Origin: Bacteroidota bacterium
Lineage (GTDB): Bacteria > Bacteroidota > Bacteroidia > Bacteroidales > DTGW01
Length of the DNA stretch: 41,697 bases
Direction: 5' to 3'
NCBI GenBank assembly: GCA_029550865.1
Contig: JAKPGM010000048.1
Location: 1 to 41,697, forward strand
The number at the start of each line of letters is the position of its first letter. The stretch's first letter is position 1. This document shows, one piece after another, positions 9,115 to 18,900 of this stretch. A program made the translations under genes and the position numbers. The notes below the pieces were generated by a model that worked only from the letters and a program-made list of their open reading frames with translations, was not told the origin of the DNA and ran no database searches.

Positions 9115-9434
9115 TTGTAGGAGAGAGGTGTCCGGTAAGGAAAGGTCAAATTTTATTTCAACCTATCCTTTGGTGGGTACGACCCTAAAAATTTTAACCC
9201 ATCCAACCCCGTAGGGGTGGCTCTTTTGGTAGCAAAAAGAAAATCAAGCACAAATGATCCCCCACCCGCTCTGCAACACGGCGCATTTGTGCAACCCACC
9301 GCACAACGCTTAGATTTTGGGTAGTGCTAATTTTTAAGGCTGTTAACACTGCTTTCCCCCAAGCGAATCTACTTTTAATTTCAGCCTCTATCTCTGTTTC
9401 TTTAAACCTCGCCCCTTTCCTTCACCCTTTCAAT

Positions 9435-9493
9435 CCTCACCCCCGTCCCCTCTCCTTACAAAGGAGAGGGGTGGCCGATAGGCCGGGGTGAGG
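9435..9493. repeat. Palindromic repeat P, copy 4
   Basis: Same 59-bp layout, with GGCCGATAGGCC as the small internal hairpin. It starts 379 bp after the start of copy 3. Confidence 0.8.
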
Positions 9494-9626
9494 ATGTAAA
9501 TGAGGGGTGCCTGGTAAGGTAGGGTCAGATTTTATTTTTAACAAAACACTAACGGGTGCGTCCCTTAATTTTTTTTGCCCTTCCAACCCCGTAGGGGTGG
9601 CTCTTATGGTAGCAACGGGATGGCCA

Positions 9627-9685
9627 CCTCACCCCCGGCCCCTCTCCTTTTCAAGGAGAGGGGTGGCCGATAGGCCGGGGTGAGG
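9627..9685. repeat. Palindromic repeat P, copy 5
   Basis: Same 59-bp layout as copy 4; last copy before glmM. Confidence 0.8.
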
Positions 9686-9819
9686 TGTTGATAAGTGAGG
9701 CGAATATGAATTACAATGCCATAATAAAAGGCTTACCTGATGAGCAATGAGACCACCAGGTAGTATGCAGTAGAAGTCAAAAGCAAGGTATCTTGTTATT
9801 AACCTGTAGTAGATGGTTG

Positions 9820-11211
9820 CTAATTTAATCCTGCCAATGCTTTGACCTTATCAATAACTTTGTTGGCAAGTTTTGCGGCCGATTCGGCATTTGCGCTTTC
9901 GGCATATACGCGGATGATGGGTTCGGTATTGGAACGTCGTAGATGCACCCACTCATTTTCAAAGTCGATACGTAACCCATCGCTATCATTCTGTGGGTAC
10001 TGCTTATACTCGTCTTTCACTGCTGCTAAAATACGGTCGAGGTCAATGCCTGGGGTAAGTTCAATCTTGTTCTTCGAAATCACATAGTTGGGGTATTTTT
10101 TTCGAAGCTCCGAGCACGACATTTTAGATTCGGCAAGATGACTCAGAAACAGCGCAATACCTACCAGCGCATCGCGCCCGTAGTGAAGAGCTGGATATAT
10201 CACCCCCCCATTTCCTTCGCCTCCTATGATAGCATTTACCTGTTTCATCTTTTCTACCACATTCACCTCACCCACAGCAGAAGCAAAATACTGATATCCA
10301 TACTTTTCGGTTACATCTTTTAAGGCTCTGCTGGACGAAAGGTTTGAGACGGTATTGCCTGGAGTCTTACGCAAAACGTAGTCGGCCACTGCAACCAGCG
10401 TATATTCTTCGCCAAACATGCTTCCATCCTCACAAACTATAGCCAGCCTGTCCACATCGGGATCGACCACAAAACCGAGGTGCGCTTTTTTTTCCACCAC
10501 CAGCCGTGAGATATCGGTAAGATGTTCGGGAAGGGGTTCGGGATTATGCGGAAAATGTCCATCGGGGGTACAGTAAAGCGGCAAAATGTTTTTAACCCCT
10601 AAAGCTTTCAGGAGTGCGGGGACAACAATGCCTCCCACCGAATTTACGGCATCGATAGCCACTGTGAATTCAGCTGCACGGATGGCTTCGGTATTGACCA
10701 GTGGTAATGCCAGAATTTTCTGAATATGCACTTCGTCGAAGCTTGTGGTTGTCATTTGTCCCAATTCATCTACGCTGGCAAAAACAAACGATTCACGGGT
10801 TGCAATATCCAGGATGATTTGCCCCTCGGCAGCACTGATAAATTCGCCAGCTGCATTGAGGAGTTTCAGGGCATTCCATTGTTTGGGGTTATGGCTGGCT
10901 GTAAGAATAATTCCACCATCAGCGCCAACTTCGACCACTGCCACTTCGACAGTAGGAGTTGTAGCCATACCCGCATTTACCACATCAATTCCCAAACCGA
11001 CGAGGGTAGCACAAACCAACTGTTCGACCATAGCCCCCGAGATACGGGCATCGCGTCCCACCACCACTTTGCATCGGCGGTTCCCAACCTTCTGCTTGAT
11101 AAATGTTCCGTATGCTGCGGTAAATTTTACTACGTCGATCGGCGTTAGGTTATCGCCCGGGTACCCCCCTATGGTACCACGTATGCCCGAAATTGATTTA
11201 ATGAGTGTCAT
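9820..11211 (-). CDS. glmM: Phosphoglucosamine mutase (phosphohexomutase family)
   Basis: Alpha-D-phosphohexomutase family, 463 aa; probably converts glucosamine-6-phosphate to glucosamine-1-phosphate for UDP-GlcNAc, the precursor of peptidoglycan and lipid A. The phosphoserine loop is TASHNP with Ser106. The Mg2+ loop is DPDVDR with Asp250, Asp252 and Asp254. The sugar loop is GEGNGG, and the phosphate-binding loop is RRSNTEPIIRVY near the C-terminus. It lies 21 bp behind lpxA on the same strand, so it is probably in the lipid A operon, and its product feeds the LpxA substrate. Phosphomannomutase activity cannot be excluded from sequence alone. Confidence 0.9.
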   Translation of the reverse strand: MTLIKSISGIRGTIGGYPGDNLTPIDVVKFTAAYGTFIKQKVGNRRCKVVVGRDARISGAMVEQLVCATLVGLGIDVVNAGMATTPTVEVAVVEVGADGGIILTASHNPKQWNALKLLNAAGEFISAAEGQIILDIATRESFVFASVDELGQMTTTSFDEVHIQKILALPLVNTEAIRAAEFTVAIDAVNSVGGIVVPALLKALGVKNILPLYCTPDGHFPHNPEPLPEHLTDISRLVVEKKAHLGFVVDPDVDRLAIVCEDGSMFGEEYTLVAVADYVLRKTPGNTVSNLSSSRALKDVTEKYGYQYFASAVGEVNVVEKMKQVNAIIGGEGNGGVIYPALHYGRDALVGIALFLSHLAESKMSCSELRKKYPNYVISKNKIELTPGIDLDRILAAVKDEYKQYPQNDSDGLRIDFENEWVHLRRSNTEPIIRVYAESANAESAAKLANKVIDKVKALAGLN

Positions 11212-11232
11212 AATAAAAAATCAGAAAAAAGC

Positions 11233-12030
11233 CTATTCATCACCGGTTGCTGAGTCGTATCCTTTCATGATGCCTCGCTTTGAGCCACGAATAAAGCTAA
11301 CAATCTCGTCACGTTCGGGGATAGGAGCAATATTCGTTTCAATATATTCGAGCGCCTGCGAAATATTCATATCTTTCTGGAAGATATAACGATAGATTTC
11401 CTGAATCGTATTGATGGTTTCGTTGGAAAACCCACGGCGACGAAGACCTACACTGTTGAGTCCTACATAGGAAAGAGGCTCACGAGCAGCTTTTACGTAT
11501 GGGGGCACATCTTTACGCACCAGTGAACCACCACTGATAAAGGCATGGCAACCAATATGAACAAATTGGTGCACCATGGTCGATCCGCCCGTGATCACCC
11601 AGTCGTCGATGACTACCTCACCGGCCAAACCTGTGTAACCCGCCAGGATTACATTATTACCAATCTGACAGTCGTGGGCAATATGCACATACGACATGAT
11701 GAGACAATTGCTACCCACAACGGTTTTTTGTTTGGCCGCTGTACCCTTGTTGATGGTAACATACTCGCGAATCACCGTATTGTCACCAATTTCGACAGTA
11801 GTATATTCGCCTTTATATTTTAAATCCTGTGGCAATCCTGCAATGGAAGCACATGCATCAATCTTACAATTTTTCCCGATGCGGGAACCATTACGAATTA
11901 CTGCACCAGCCGCTATATATGTTCCATCGCCAATTACCACATCCTTTTCAATGGTTACAAAGGGTTCAATTGTTACATTCTGACCAATCTGAGCTTCTGG
12001 ATGAACATTACTTAAGGGATGTATATTCAT
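11233..12030 (-). CDS. lpxA: Acyl-ACP--UDP-N-acetylglucosamine O-acyltransferase
   Basis: First step of lipid A synthesis: transfers a 3-hydroxyacyl chain from ACP to the 3-OH of UDP-GlcNAc in the cytoplasm. The N-terminal ~190 residues are hexapeptide repeats forming a left-handed beta-helix. The catalytic base is His119 in VHIAHDCQIG, aligned with His125 of E. coli LpxA. The C-terminal helical part (NSVGLRRRGFSNETI) is the usual LpxA tail. Length 265 aa is normal. It starts 23 bp after lpxC-fabZ and 21 bp before glmM, consistent with one operon. Confidence 0.96.
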   Translation of the reverse strand: MNIHPLSNVHPEAQIGQNVTIEPFVTIEKDVVIGDGTYIAAGAVIRNGSRIGKNCKIDACASIAGLPQDLKYKGEYTTVEIGDNTVIREYVTINKGTAAKQKTVVGSNCLIMSYVHIAHDCQIGNNVILAGYTGLAGEVVIDDWVITGGSTMVHQFVHIGCHAFISGGSLVRKDVPPYVKAAREPLSYVGLNSVGLRRRGFSNETINTIQEIYRYIFQKDMNISQALEYIETNIAPIPERDEIVSFIRGSKRGIMKGYDSATGDE

Positions 12031-12053
12031 AGCATTTATTTATAAAAACAATT

Positions 12054-13460
12054 TCACTTAACTTTCACAATCTGAGCACATAGTTCGGCTTCGGTAACCA
12101 GGGTTTCACCCACAAAGGCCTGTCCCCACATGGTAACGATACCTCTGCGGATAGGCTCTATCAACTGCAATTTAAAAATGAGGGTATCACCGGGTACAAC
12201 TTTCTTTTTGAATTTCACCTTATCAATTTTCAGGAAGTAGGTAAGGTAGTTTTCGGGATCGGTTACCGTATTGAGAGCCAATAAGCCTCCGCACTGAGCC
12301 ATTGCCTCGATGATAAGGACCCCTGGCATCACTGGCTCGCCTGGAAAATGTCCGACAAAGAAGGGCTCATTCATCGTAACATTTTTCACACCAGCAATCA
12401 TATTCTCGGTACGAGAAATGATTTTATCGACCAGCAAGAAAGGTGGCCGATGAGGCAACACTTTCATAATCTGATTGATATCGAGTATCGGAGGAACGTT
12501 GGGATCGTATTCAGGCACTGCGGGCTTCATGCTTTCTTTCTTGATAATCTTTCTGAGTAACTTAGCAAACTCAGTATTAGCATGATGTCCGGGACGTGAT
12601 GCAATAATACGAGCTTTGATGGGCATCCCCACAAGCGTAAGGTCGCCAATCAAATCAAGTAACTTATGACGTGCAGGTTCGTTTCGGAAACGAAGTTCGA
12701 TATTATTCAAAACGCCCTCGGGTTGTACCTGTACTCTAGGCTTGTTGAAAAGTTCAGCTAACCTATCCAGTTCTTCCTGCGAAACCTGTCGATCGACGAT
12801 GACAATGGCATTGTCGACATCCCCACCCTTGATAAGATTGTGTTTTAGGAGAAGTTCCAACTCGTGAAGAAAAACAAAAGTACGACAGGGGGCTATTTCT
12901 TTCCCAAAATCTGCAATAGAATTGAGCGAAGCGTATTGATTGCCCAGTACTTTTGAGTTATAATCAATTTGTACAGTCAGACTCAGGTGGTCATCGGGGA
13001 AAGCTACAATCTCTATTCCTTTGTCCACATCGACAAATTCGACGCGCTCTTTCAGCTCAAAATATTTTTTTTCAGCATCGAGTTCCTTCACCCCTGCCTC
13101 GGCAATAGCCTCATAAATCACTTTAGAGCTACCGTCGAAAATCGGAATTTCTGGACCATCAAGTTCGATAAGTACATTGTCGATCCCATGGCCTGTCAGG
13201 GCAGCCAACAAATGTTCGATGGTGGCCACCCTTACCCCATTTTCATCTAATGTTGTACCCCTCGAGGTATCTATTACATTGTCCACTATTGCATGCACAA
13301 TAGGATTTTCTTCCAAATCGACACGCATAAAACGGATACCATGATTGGCCTCAGCAGGTTTTATTATCATATTTACAAACAAACCTGTGTGAAGACCTTT
13401 TCCCGACAGGGTAATATCTCTGGCAACTGTCCTTTGTTTTTCAACACTTTGTTTTTTCAT
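12054..13460 (-). CDS. lpxC-fabZ: Bifunctional UDP-3-O-acyl-GlcNAc deacetylase / 3-hydroxyacyl-ACP dehydratase
   Basis: A fusion of LpxC (about 8-310) and FabZ (about 325-468), as is typical of Bacteroidota. LpxC is the zinc deacetylase for the committed step of lipid A synthesis: zinc ligands His83 (EHLLAAL), His265 and Asp269 (RHKLLDLIGD), and a catalytic His in GHHANTEFA (292-293). FabZ dehydrates 3-hydroxyacyl-ACP; its active pair is His371 and Glu385 in the segment starting GHFPGEPVMPG. Fusion ties use of 3-hydroxyacyl-ACP for lipid A to use for fatty acids. It is followed closely by lpxA. A 196-bp spacer with the R repeat separates it from lpxD. Confidence 0.97.
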   Translation of the reverse strand: MKKQSVEKQRTVARDITLSGKGLHTGLFVNMIIKPAEANHGIRFMRVDLEENPIVHAIVDNVIDTSRGTTLDENGVRVATIEHLLAALTGHGIDNVLIELDGPEIPIFDGSSKVIYEAIAEAGVKELDAEKKYFELKERVEFVDVDKGIEIVAFPDDHLSLTVQIDYNSKVLGNQYASLNSIADFGKEIAPCRTFVFLHELELLLKHNLIKGGDVDNAIVIVDRQVSQEELDRLAELFNKPRVQVQPEGVLNNIELRFRNEPARHKLLDLIGDLTLVGMPIKARIIASRPGHHANTEFAKLLRKIIKKESMKPAVPEYDPNVPPILDINQIMKVLPHRPPFLLVDKIISRTENMIAGVKNVTMNEPFFVGHFPGEPVMPGVLIIEAMAQCGGLLALNTVTDPENYLTYFLKIDKVKFKKKVVPGDTLIFKLQLIEPIRRGIVTMWGQAFVGETLVTEAELCAQIVKVK

Positions 13461-13484
13461 TTCTCAGTCATTTATAAATTTCTT

Positions 13485-13532
13485 CCGAAAATAATTTTAA
13501 AATTTTATTTAGCAGTCGGTGGAATTCGCATG
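13485..13532. repeat. Dispersed ~50-bp repeat R, copy 2
   Basis: Shares CCGAAAATAATTTTAAAA and a terminal TCGCATG with 8243-8293. It lies 25 bp upstream of the lpxC-fabZ start and could affect expression there; no mechanism is visible. Confidence 0.5.
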
Positions 13533-13656
13533 TTTTAACTTGTTAACCCAACGGCAAGTACGAGTATGAATTATTTTCAAGCTCGTTTCATTAAAAATGT
13601 ATCACAGACAGTATAATAATTCCCCAACTTATCATTGATATGATGATGAAAAATCA

Positions 13657-14700
13657 TTATTTGATTTTTTCTTTTAGCTCTTTAATTTCCTTTTCCATCA
13701 CACCAATCTGCTGGTGTAACTTGGTGAAATTACGGAAAAGCACAAAGCTTTTCATAAACTCTTTATAGTCCATAGCAGGTGAACCTATCAGGGTTGCATT
13801 TTCCTGGGTTATTGAAGAGTTGACTCCACACTGAGCGCCCAACTTCACCCCATTAGCCACGCTGATATGACCGGCTACACCAACCTGACCTCCAAACATA
13901 CAATTACTACCGATTTTGGTCGAACCGGCAATACCTGTTTGAGCAGCCATTACGGTATTTTCCCCTACCTCAACATTATGGGCAATTTGGATGAGGTTAT
14001 CAAGTCTTACCCCCTTGCGCACTATGGTTGAACCCATAGTTGCCCTATCGATACAGGTATTTGCACCAATTTCGACGTAATCTTCCAGAATAACAATACC
14101 TACCTGGGGGATCTTTTTGTAATTATTTTCACTGCTGGGCGCAAAACCAAATCCATCGGCACCAATGACAGCTCCCGCATGAATTACACACTCCTTACCT
14201 ATTCGGCAATCGGCATAAACTTTTACCCCAGGATATAGAATGGTATTATCACCTATGGAAACATTATCCCCCACATACACATGAGGATAAATTTTTACGC
14301 CGTTTCCTATTTTGGCCCCATCGGCAATATAAGCAAAAGCTCCCACATAAACATTTTCGCCAATAGTAGCCTTGGGGCTAATGTACGACATGTTTTCAAT
14401 ACCCTTTTTTTCGGGCTTAGCCTGCTGGTACATTTCCAGCAACATTGCCAGCGCCTGATAGGCGTCTTCCACCTTGATAAGCGTAGCAGAAACTTCCTTT
14501 TCAGGAACGAAACTCTTGTTTACCAGTACTATCGAAGCCTGTGTTTCGTAAATATATTTGGTGTACTTTGGATTGGCCAGAAAGGTCAGAGTACCGGGTT
14601 TACCCTCTTCAATTTTCGAAATATCCGATACTTCTACATCGGGATTTCCTACTATTTCCCCATTGAGAAATGTAGCAATGGTACGAGCACTAAACTTCAT
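13657..14700 (-). CDS. lpxD: UDP-3-O-(3-hydroxyacyl)glucosamine N-acyltransferase
   Basis: Third step of lipid A synthesis: N-acylates UDP-3-O-acylglucosamine with a second 3-hydroxyacyl-ACP. It has the N-terminal uridine-binding domain (about 1-100, with [14 protein letters not shown]), then a left-handed beta-helix of hexapeptide repeats (about 105-320), and a C-terminal helix ending [11 protein letters not shown]. The catalytic His241 sits in [12 protein letters not shown], as in E. coli LpxD His239. At 347 aa it is of normal length. It is the first gene of the minus-strand lpx cluster, behind the terminator of the VIT-family gene. Confidence 0.96.
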   Translation of the reverse strand: MKFSARTIATFLNGEIVGNPDVEVSDISKIEEGKPGTLTFLANPKYTKYIYETQASIVLVNKSFVPEKEVSATLIKVEDAYQALAMLLEMYQQAKPEKKGIENMSYISPKATIGENVYVGAFAYIADGAKIGNGVKIYPHVYVGDNVSIGDNTILYPGVKVYADCRIGKECVIHAGAVIGADGFGFAPSSENNYKKIPQVGIVILEDYVEIGANTCIDRATMGSTIVRKGVRLDNLIQIAHNVEVGENTVMAAQTGIAGSTKIGSNCMFGGQVGVAGHISVANGVKLGAQCGVNSSITQENATLIGSPAMDYKEFMKSFVLFRNFTKLHQQIGVMEKEIKELKEKIK

Positions 14701-14785
14701 CCTTTATTGGTTTTGGCATTAAAATTTAGCAAAGATAATCATTGTTACAAAATTTTTGCTGTCGACTCATATTATCTGTAAGAAA

Positions 14786-14820
14786 AAAAGTTTTCGCAAA
14801 CAGAAGATGCGAAAACTTTT
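14786..14820 (-). terminator. Intrinsic terminator between the VIT-family gene and lpxD
   Basis: A 13-bp perfect stem (AAAAGTTTTCGCA with TGCGAAAACTTTT) with a 9-nt loop; on the minus strand it runs into a T tract. It lies about 80 bp past the stop of the VIT-family gene, so lpxD should have its own promoter in 14701-14785. Confidence 0.8.
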
Positions 14821-14899
14821 AATAGTAAAGCTATTCGTTTTGCTGAAAATATTCCTACCTGCGTGTTCTGCAACATGAGGTGTCCAAAATGCAAAATCG

Positions 14900-15781
14900 T
14901 TAGATTTCAATATTAAAATATGTCTTTACCAATACGCTAAATGCAAAAGTAATGAGCGAAACCGAAAGACTGATGATGGCCATCTCGGCAAATCGCTTAC
15001 GGAATGGTAAATCTTTAGCAACTGAAATATAATAATTAAAAATAAGAATAATTAGCAGCGCAATGATAATAGTACTTACTAAACAAACCAAATAGTGGCT
15101 GAAAAGGAGATAAGGGAGAATTAATAAAATTACTGTAATCATATAGGTACTCCCTGTATACAATGCTGAACGGATAGGAGCTTCTGCTCCCTCGTGACGT
15201 TGTGATAGGAATTCTGCAGCGGCCATCGACAGGGCAGCAGCTATACCCGTGATAAAACCAGCAAAAGCAATTACCCTGGTATCTTGCAAAGCAAAAGAAA
15301 GACCTGCCAGTGCACCGGTAAGTTCAACCAGCGCATCATTCAAACCTAAAACGATTGAACCAATGTAATTGAGTTTTTCTTCCTGAATCAGATTAATAAG
15401 CCTGTTCTCGTGTTCATTTTCCTCATCTATCAGCGTTTGTACTTCGGGAACTTCGGACAATACCTTGCTGTAATTATCCTGTGCCTTTGTTTCCCCTTTT
15501 TCCATGAGCTTAATGCCGAAAGTTAGTCCAAACAAACGCACAATCCAGAAGTACCACCACACCCTGGAACTAACAGGGGCAATTTCTTCGCCCGTATAAC
15601 GTTTCCAGAACTCATAGTGCGCCTTCTCCTCTCTGGCAATTTTCTCAAGAATTGCTTTATTCTCAGCATTCTTTTCAATGGCCGCTAACCTATTGTAAAT
15701 GTGATATTCCGTAATTTCATTTTCCTGAAACTTTTTTATGAGTTTTAACGTTTCTGCAGCAACAGGTTTTGATTGATTCAT
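14900..15781 (-). CDS. Ferritin-like/VIT1 iron (or manganese) exporter, MbfA type
   Basis: A 293-aa fusion of an N-terminal ferritin-like domain (about 10-135) and a CCC1/VIT1 membrane transporter (about 140-290). The ferritin-like part has metal-ligand candidates Glu22, Glu51/Glu52 and His55 (EEKAHYEFW), and Glu121 with His124 (EENEHENR). The transporter starts with the family motif GLNDALVELTG and has about five hydrophobic segments. In characterised MbfA proteins this fusion exports iron and protects against peroxide. A chronic-metal or peroxide stress role is inferred here. It has its own terminator and diverges from the histidine kinase gene. Confidence 0.88.
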   Translation of the reverse strand: MNQSKPVAAETLKLIKKFQENEITEYHIYNRLAAIEKNAENKAILEKIAREEKAHYEFWKRYTGEEIAPVSSRVWWYFWIVRLFGLTFGIKLMEKGETKAQDNYSKVLSEVPEVQTLIDEENEHENRLINLIQEEKLNYIGSIVLGLNDALVELTGALAGLSFALQDTRVIAFAGFITGIAAALSMAAAEFLSQRHEGAEAPIRSALYTGSTYMITVILLILPYLLFSHYLVCLVSTIIIALLIILIFNYYISVAKDLPFRKRFAEMAIISLSVSLITFAFSVLVKTYFNIEI

Positions 15782-15926
15782 AATGTCTTTATTTTAAGGT
15801 TGTGCAACAAAATTAGCAAATTATTATATTTTAAAATCGAGAATACATTATTTTTGATGCAACAATGCATATCCGTTATCGCTAAACGATGCCGATGTAC
15901 GATAGCAACTGATTAATAACATCCTT

Positions 15927-18900
15927 ATGGGAGTACGACTCCTGTCATATAGTAAGTGCCTGGTATGTGGAATTTTAATATCATTTTCCCTTCAGGTTAA
16001 TGCTCAAATCACAGAAGGAATGCTATTTGAGTCGGTACGCGGTATGACTGATCCCTCGGCCATTGCTATATTTCAGGACTCTCGTGATTTTATATGGGTG
16101 GGTACCTGGGGAGGTTTGTTTCGTTACGATGGTTATGGTTTTAAGCATTACCCTGCTATTCCTTATGATTCATCTTCCCTGTCTGGTCAGGGAGTACTTG
16201 CCATTGCCGAGGATAACAAAGCTCGTTTATGGATTGCTTGTAATAACGGTTTAAACTGCTACGATCGCTGGCTCGACCGTTTTTATCAATTCAGAAATAA
16301 TCCTCTGGATACCACTACTATTGTGGGTAATGCACTCAGTTGCATGCTCATCGACTCTAAACAACGCCTGTGGTTGGGAACCTACTGGGATGGTTTATGC
16401 TATGCAGAGCTCGACAAGATTCGAAAAATACCGGAACAATCCCCAAAATTTTATCGTTTTTCTAAAAAAAACGACAATGGCAGCCTTACTGACAATTTCG
16501 TCCAGTCGATTTTTGAAGATAGGGAAGGTACTATATGGGTTGTTACGAGCGATAAGGTCCTGCATCGATGGGATGAAAAAAACCGGATTTTCAGCCATTA
16601 CACTTTCCCTGCTGAAATTGCCAACAAAGCCGAATTCATTGAGCTTTGGCTGGAAGATACGATAACCCACAATTTTTGGTTTACCACGCGGGGGTCGGGA
16701 ATTTTTTCATGGAACAAGCATACCCAGGAAATAAAAAAATACAGTACAAAATCTAACCGTCACCTCTCCTTTGATATTGTACGACATATCTGGCGTGATC
16801 CTTCGGGTATTCTTTGGGTAGGCACCGATGGAGGGGGACTTGCATTGCTGGATGAGAATAAAGGAGAAATTGTAACATACAACTATCGATCAGATAATCC
16901 TTTCAGTATTTCGAGTGATGCGGTATATCGAATCTTCCCCGATCGTTCCAACAATATCTGGTTAGCAACTTTTAACGGTCAACTCTGTAAGCTCAACCCA
17001 TATCGTACTGCTTTTCATTTATTTAAGGCGCAAAAAGGATTAAGTAGCGAAGGGCTCAATCACAAATCTATCTTATCGTTGCTGGAGGACAAAAATGGAA
17101 AGCTATGGATTGGTACCGACGGGGGAGGAATAAATATTTATGACCGCAAAACTGGTAAGTTTTCCTATATCACGCAGAATTCCAAACCATACGGCTTGAC
17201 TGCAAATGCCATCATAGACATGACGGAGGATTCAGCGGGTAACATCTGGATGGCCACCTATGGCGGAGGTATGATGTGCTACCATCCAGCTTCTGGCCGG
17301 ATTGAAAAATTTATTTACAATCCGAAGGACTCAAACACCATACGGGAAAATAACATATGGACCATAACTACCGACCGCCAGCACAATATCTGGTGTGTAA
17401 CCATCGGGGGTATTTTGGAATATTATAACCCCAAAACACGTCAATTCATTCATTTCGACAGTGACCCGATGGTGCCTCACAACTATCTGATAGCCTATCC
17501 TACCCAAATGCTTATTGATTCACGTAACTGGCTCTGGATAACCACCTCGGAGGGAATCGTGAAACTCGACCTCAACAAGTATGACCTTTCCAAACAAAAA
17601 AATCAAGTGATTTTCGATATTTACCAACATATCGAAGGAAAAGCCAGTACCCCACCTTCGAACGACATTTATGCCATGGCCGAAGACCCTGAGGGAAACA
17701 TGTGGTTTGGCACCAACCAGGGGCTGCTCTTCAAGCTGGATATTAGCACGATGCGTTTTGGTAGCAGTATTACCCATCCCGAATTAACCAACAAAAGTAT
17801 TCGGTCCATGATTTTTGACCAACGCGGGAGACTATGGATGGGTACCACCAATGGTTTGTGGCAGTTTTATCCGAAATCTCGGCAATTTTACCGATATGAG
17901 GAGGGAGATGGCTTACAGGGAAATATTTTTTCTCGTGCTCTACTTTTGCTGAAGGATGGTAAAATAGCCGCAGGAGGAACCAATGGATTAAACCTATTTA
18001 ACCCCGACGAAGTTCCTATAAATGCTCATCCTCCAAGGGTGGTAATCACAGAATTTAAGGTTTTCGGTCAACCTATTAAAGTGGGAGAAAAACGAAACGG
18101 GAAGATCATCCTGCAACAGGACATCGAGGAGTCCAAAGAAATATATTTACCGTACAACTTTAACTATTTTTCCTTTGCATTCACTGCCCTGGATTTTACC
18201 AATCCTGCAAAAAATAGTTATGCGTATATCCTGGAGGGGTTTGATCGGGATTGGCAGTATACCTCAGCCGATCGGCGAGAAGCTATCTATTCGAATCTGC
18301 CCCCCGGTGAGTATGTGTTTAAGGTTAAGGCATCGAACAACGATGGCATCTGGAGTATAGAACCCACCAGTATCAAAATTACCATTGCCACGCCCTGGTG
18401 GAAACGCTGGTGGATAAAACTCGTTGCCACCTTGTTGGCCATAGGCATATTGTGGGCATATTTTTACCGCAAAACCGTACTGGCTAAACTGCGACAGGAA
18501 GAACTCAATGCATTAGTTATACAAAAAACCCAGGAATTACTTGAAAAAAATAACCTCCTCCAGGAACAACAAGTAAGACTCGAAGAGCAAGCAGAAGAAC
18601 TTAGAAAGTATAGTGAGGCACTGGTCGAAACCAACAAGCTCCTGATGGAGAAACAAAAAATCATCATGGAACAAACGGCCCAACTTGAACAATCGAACGA
18701 ACAGCTGAAATCGACCAATGCCGCAAAAGATAAATTTTTCTCTATCATTGCCCACGATCTGCGCAATCCTTTTAACGTGCTGATTGGCCTCTCGGACATT
18801 ATGCTTCGCAACTACGACACCCTCCCACCCGATAAAATCAAACGTTATGCAGAGATAATATCCCTTTCGGCAAAGAGCGGGTATAATCTCCTGGAAAACC

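Larger units (their letters stand above)
8355..9685. repeat. Decayed tandem repeat region without genes
   Basis: No credible gene lies between 8237 and 9819. The stretch is built from three kinds of unit repeated in order. P is a ~59-bp palindrome (five copies, listed separately). X, near 8442-8535, 9144-9235 and 9522-9615, shares AACCCCGTAGGGG and GGCTC..GGTAGCAA. Y, near 8902-9055 and 9285-9434, shares GTGCAACCCACCGCACAACG. The last two full units are ~380 bp apart and the first spacing is ~510 bp. Open frames in it use GC-rich repeat sequence and resemble no protein. Confidence 0.8.

Noticed and set aside
8451-9120. Open frames of 68-143 codons in the 8.2-9.8 kb gap
   Set aside because: They run through the P and X repeats, have Pro/Arg-rich translations with no family likeness, and disagree between repeat copies.
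8355-9685. CRISPR array
   Set aside because: The repeats are palindromes of 57-59 bp with irregular spacing of about 80 to 450 bp and repeated, not unique, spacers. No cas gene is near.
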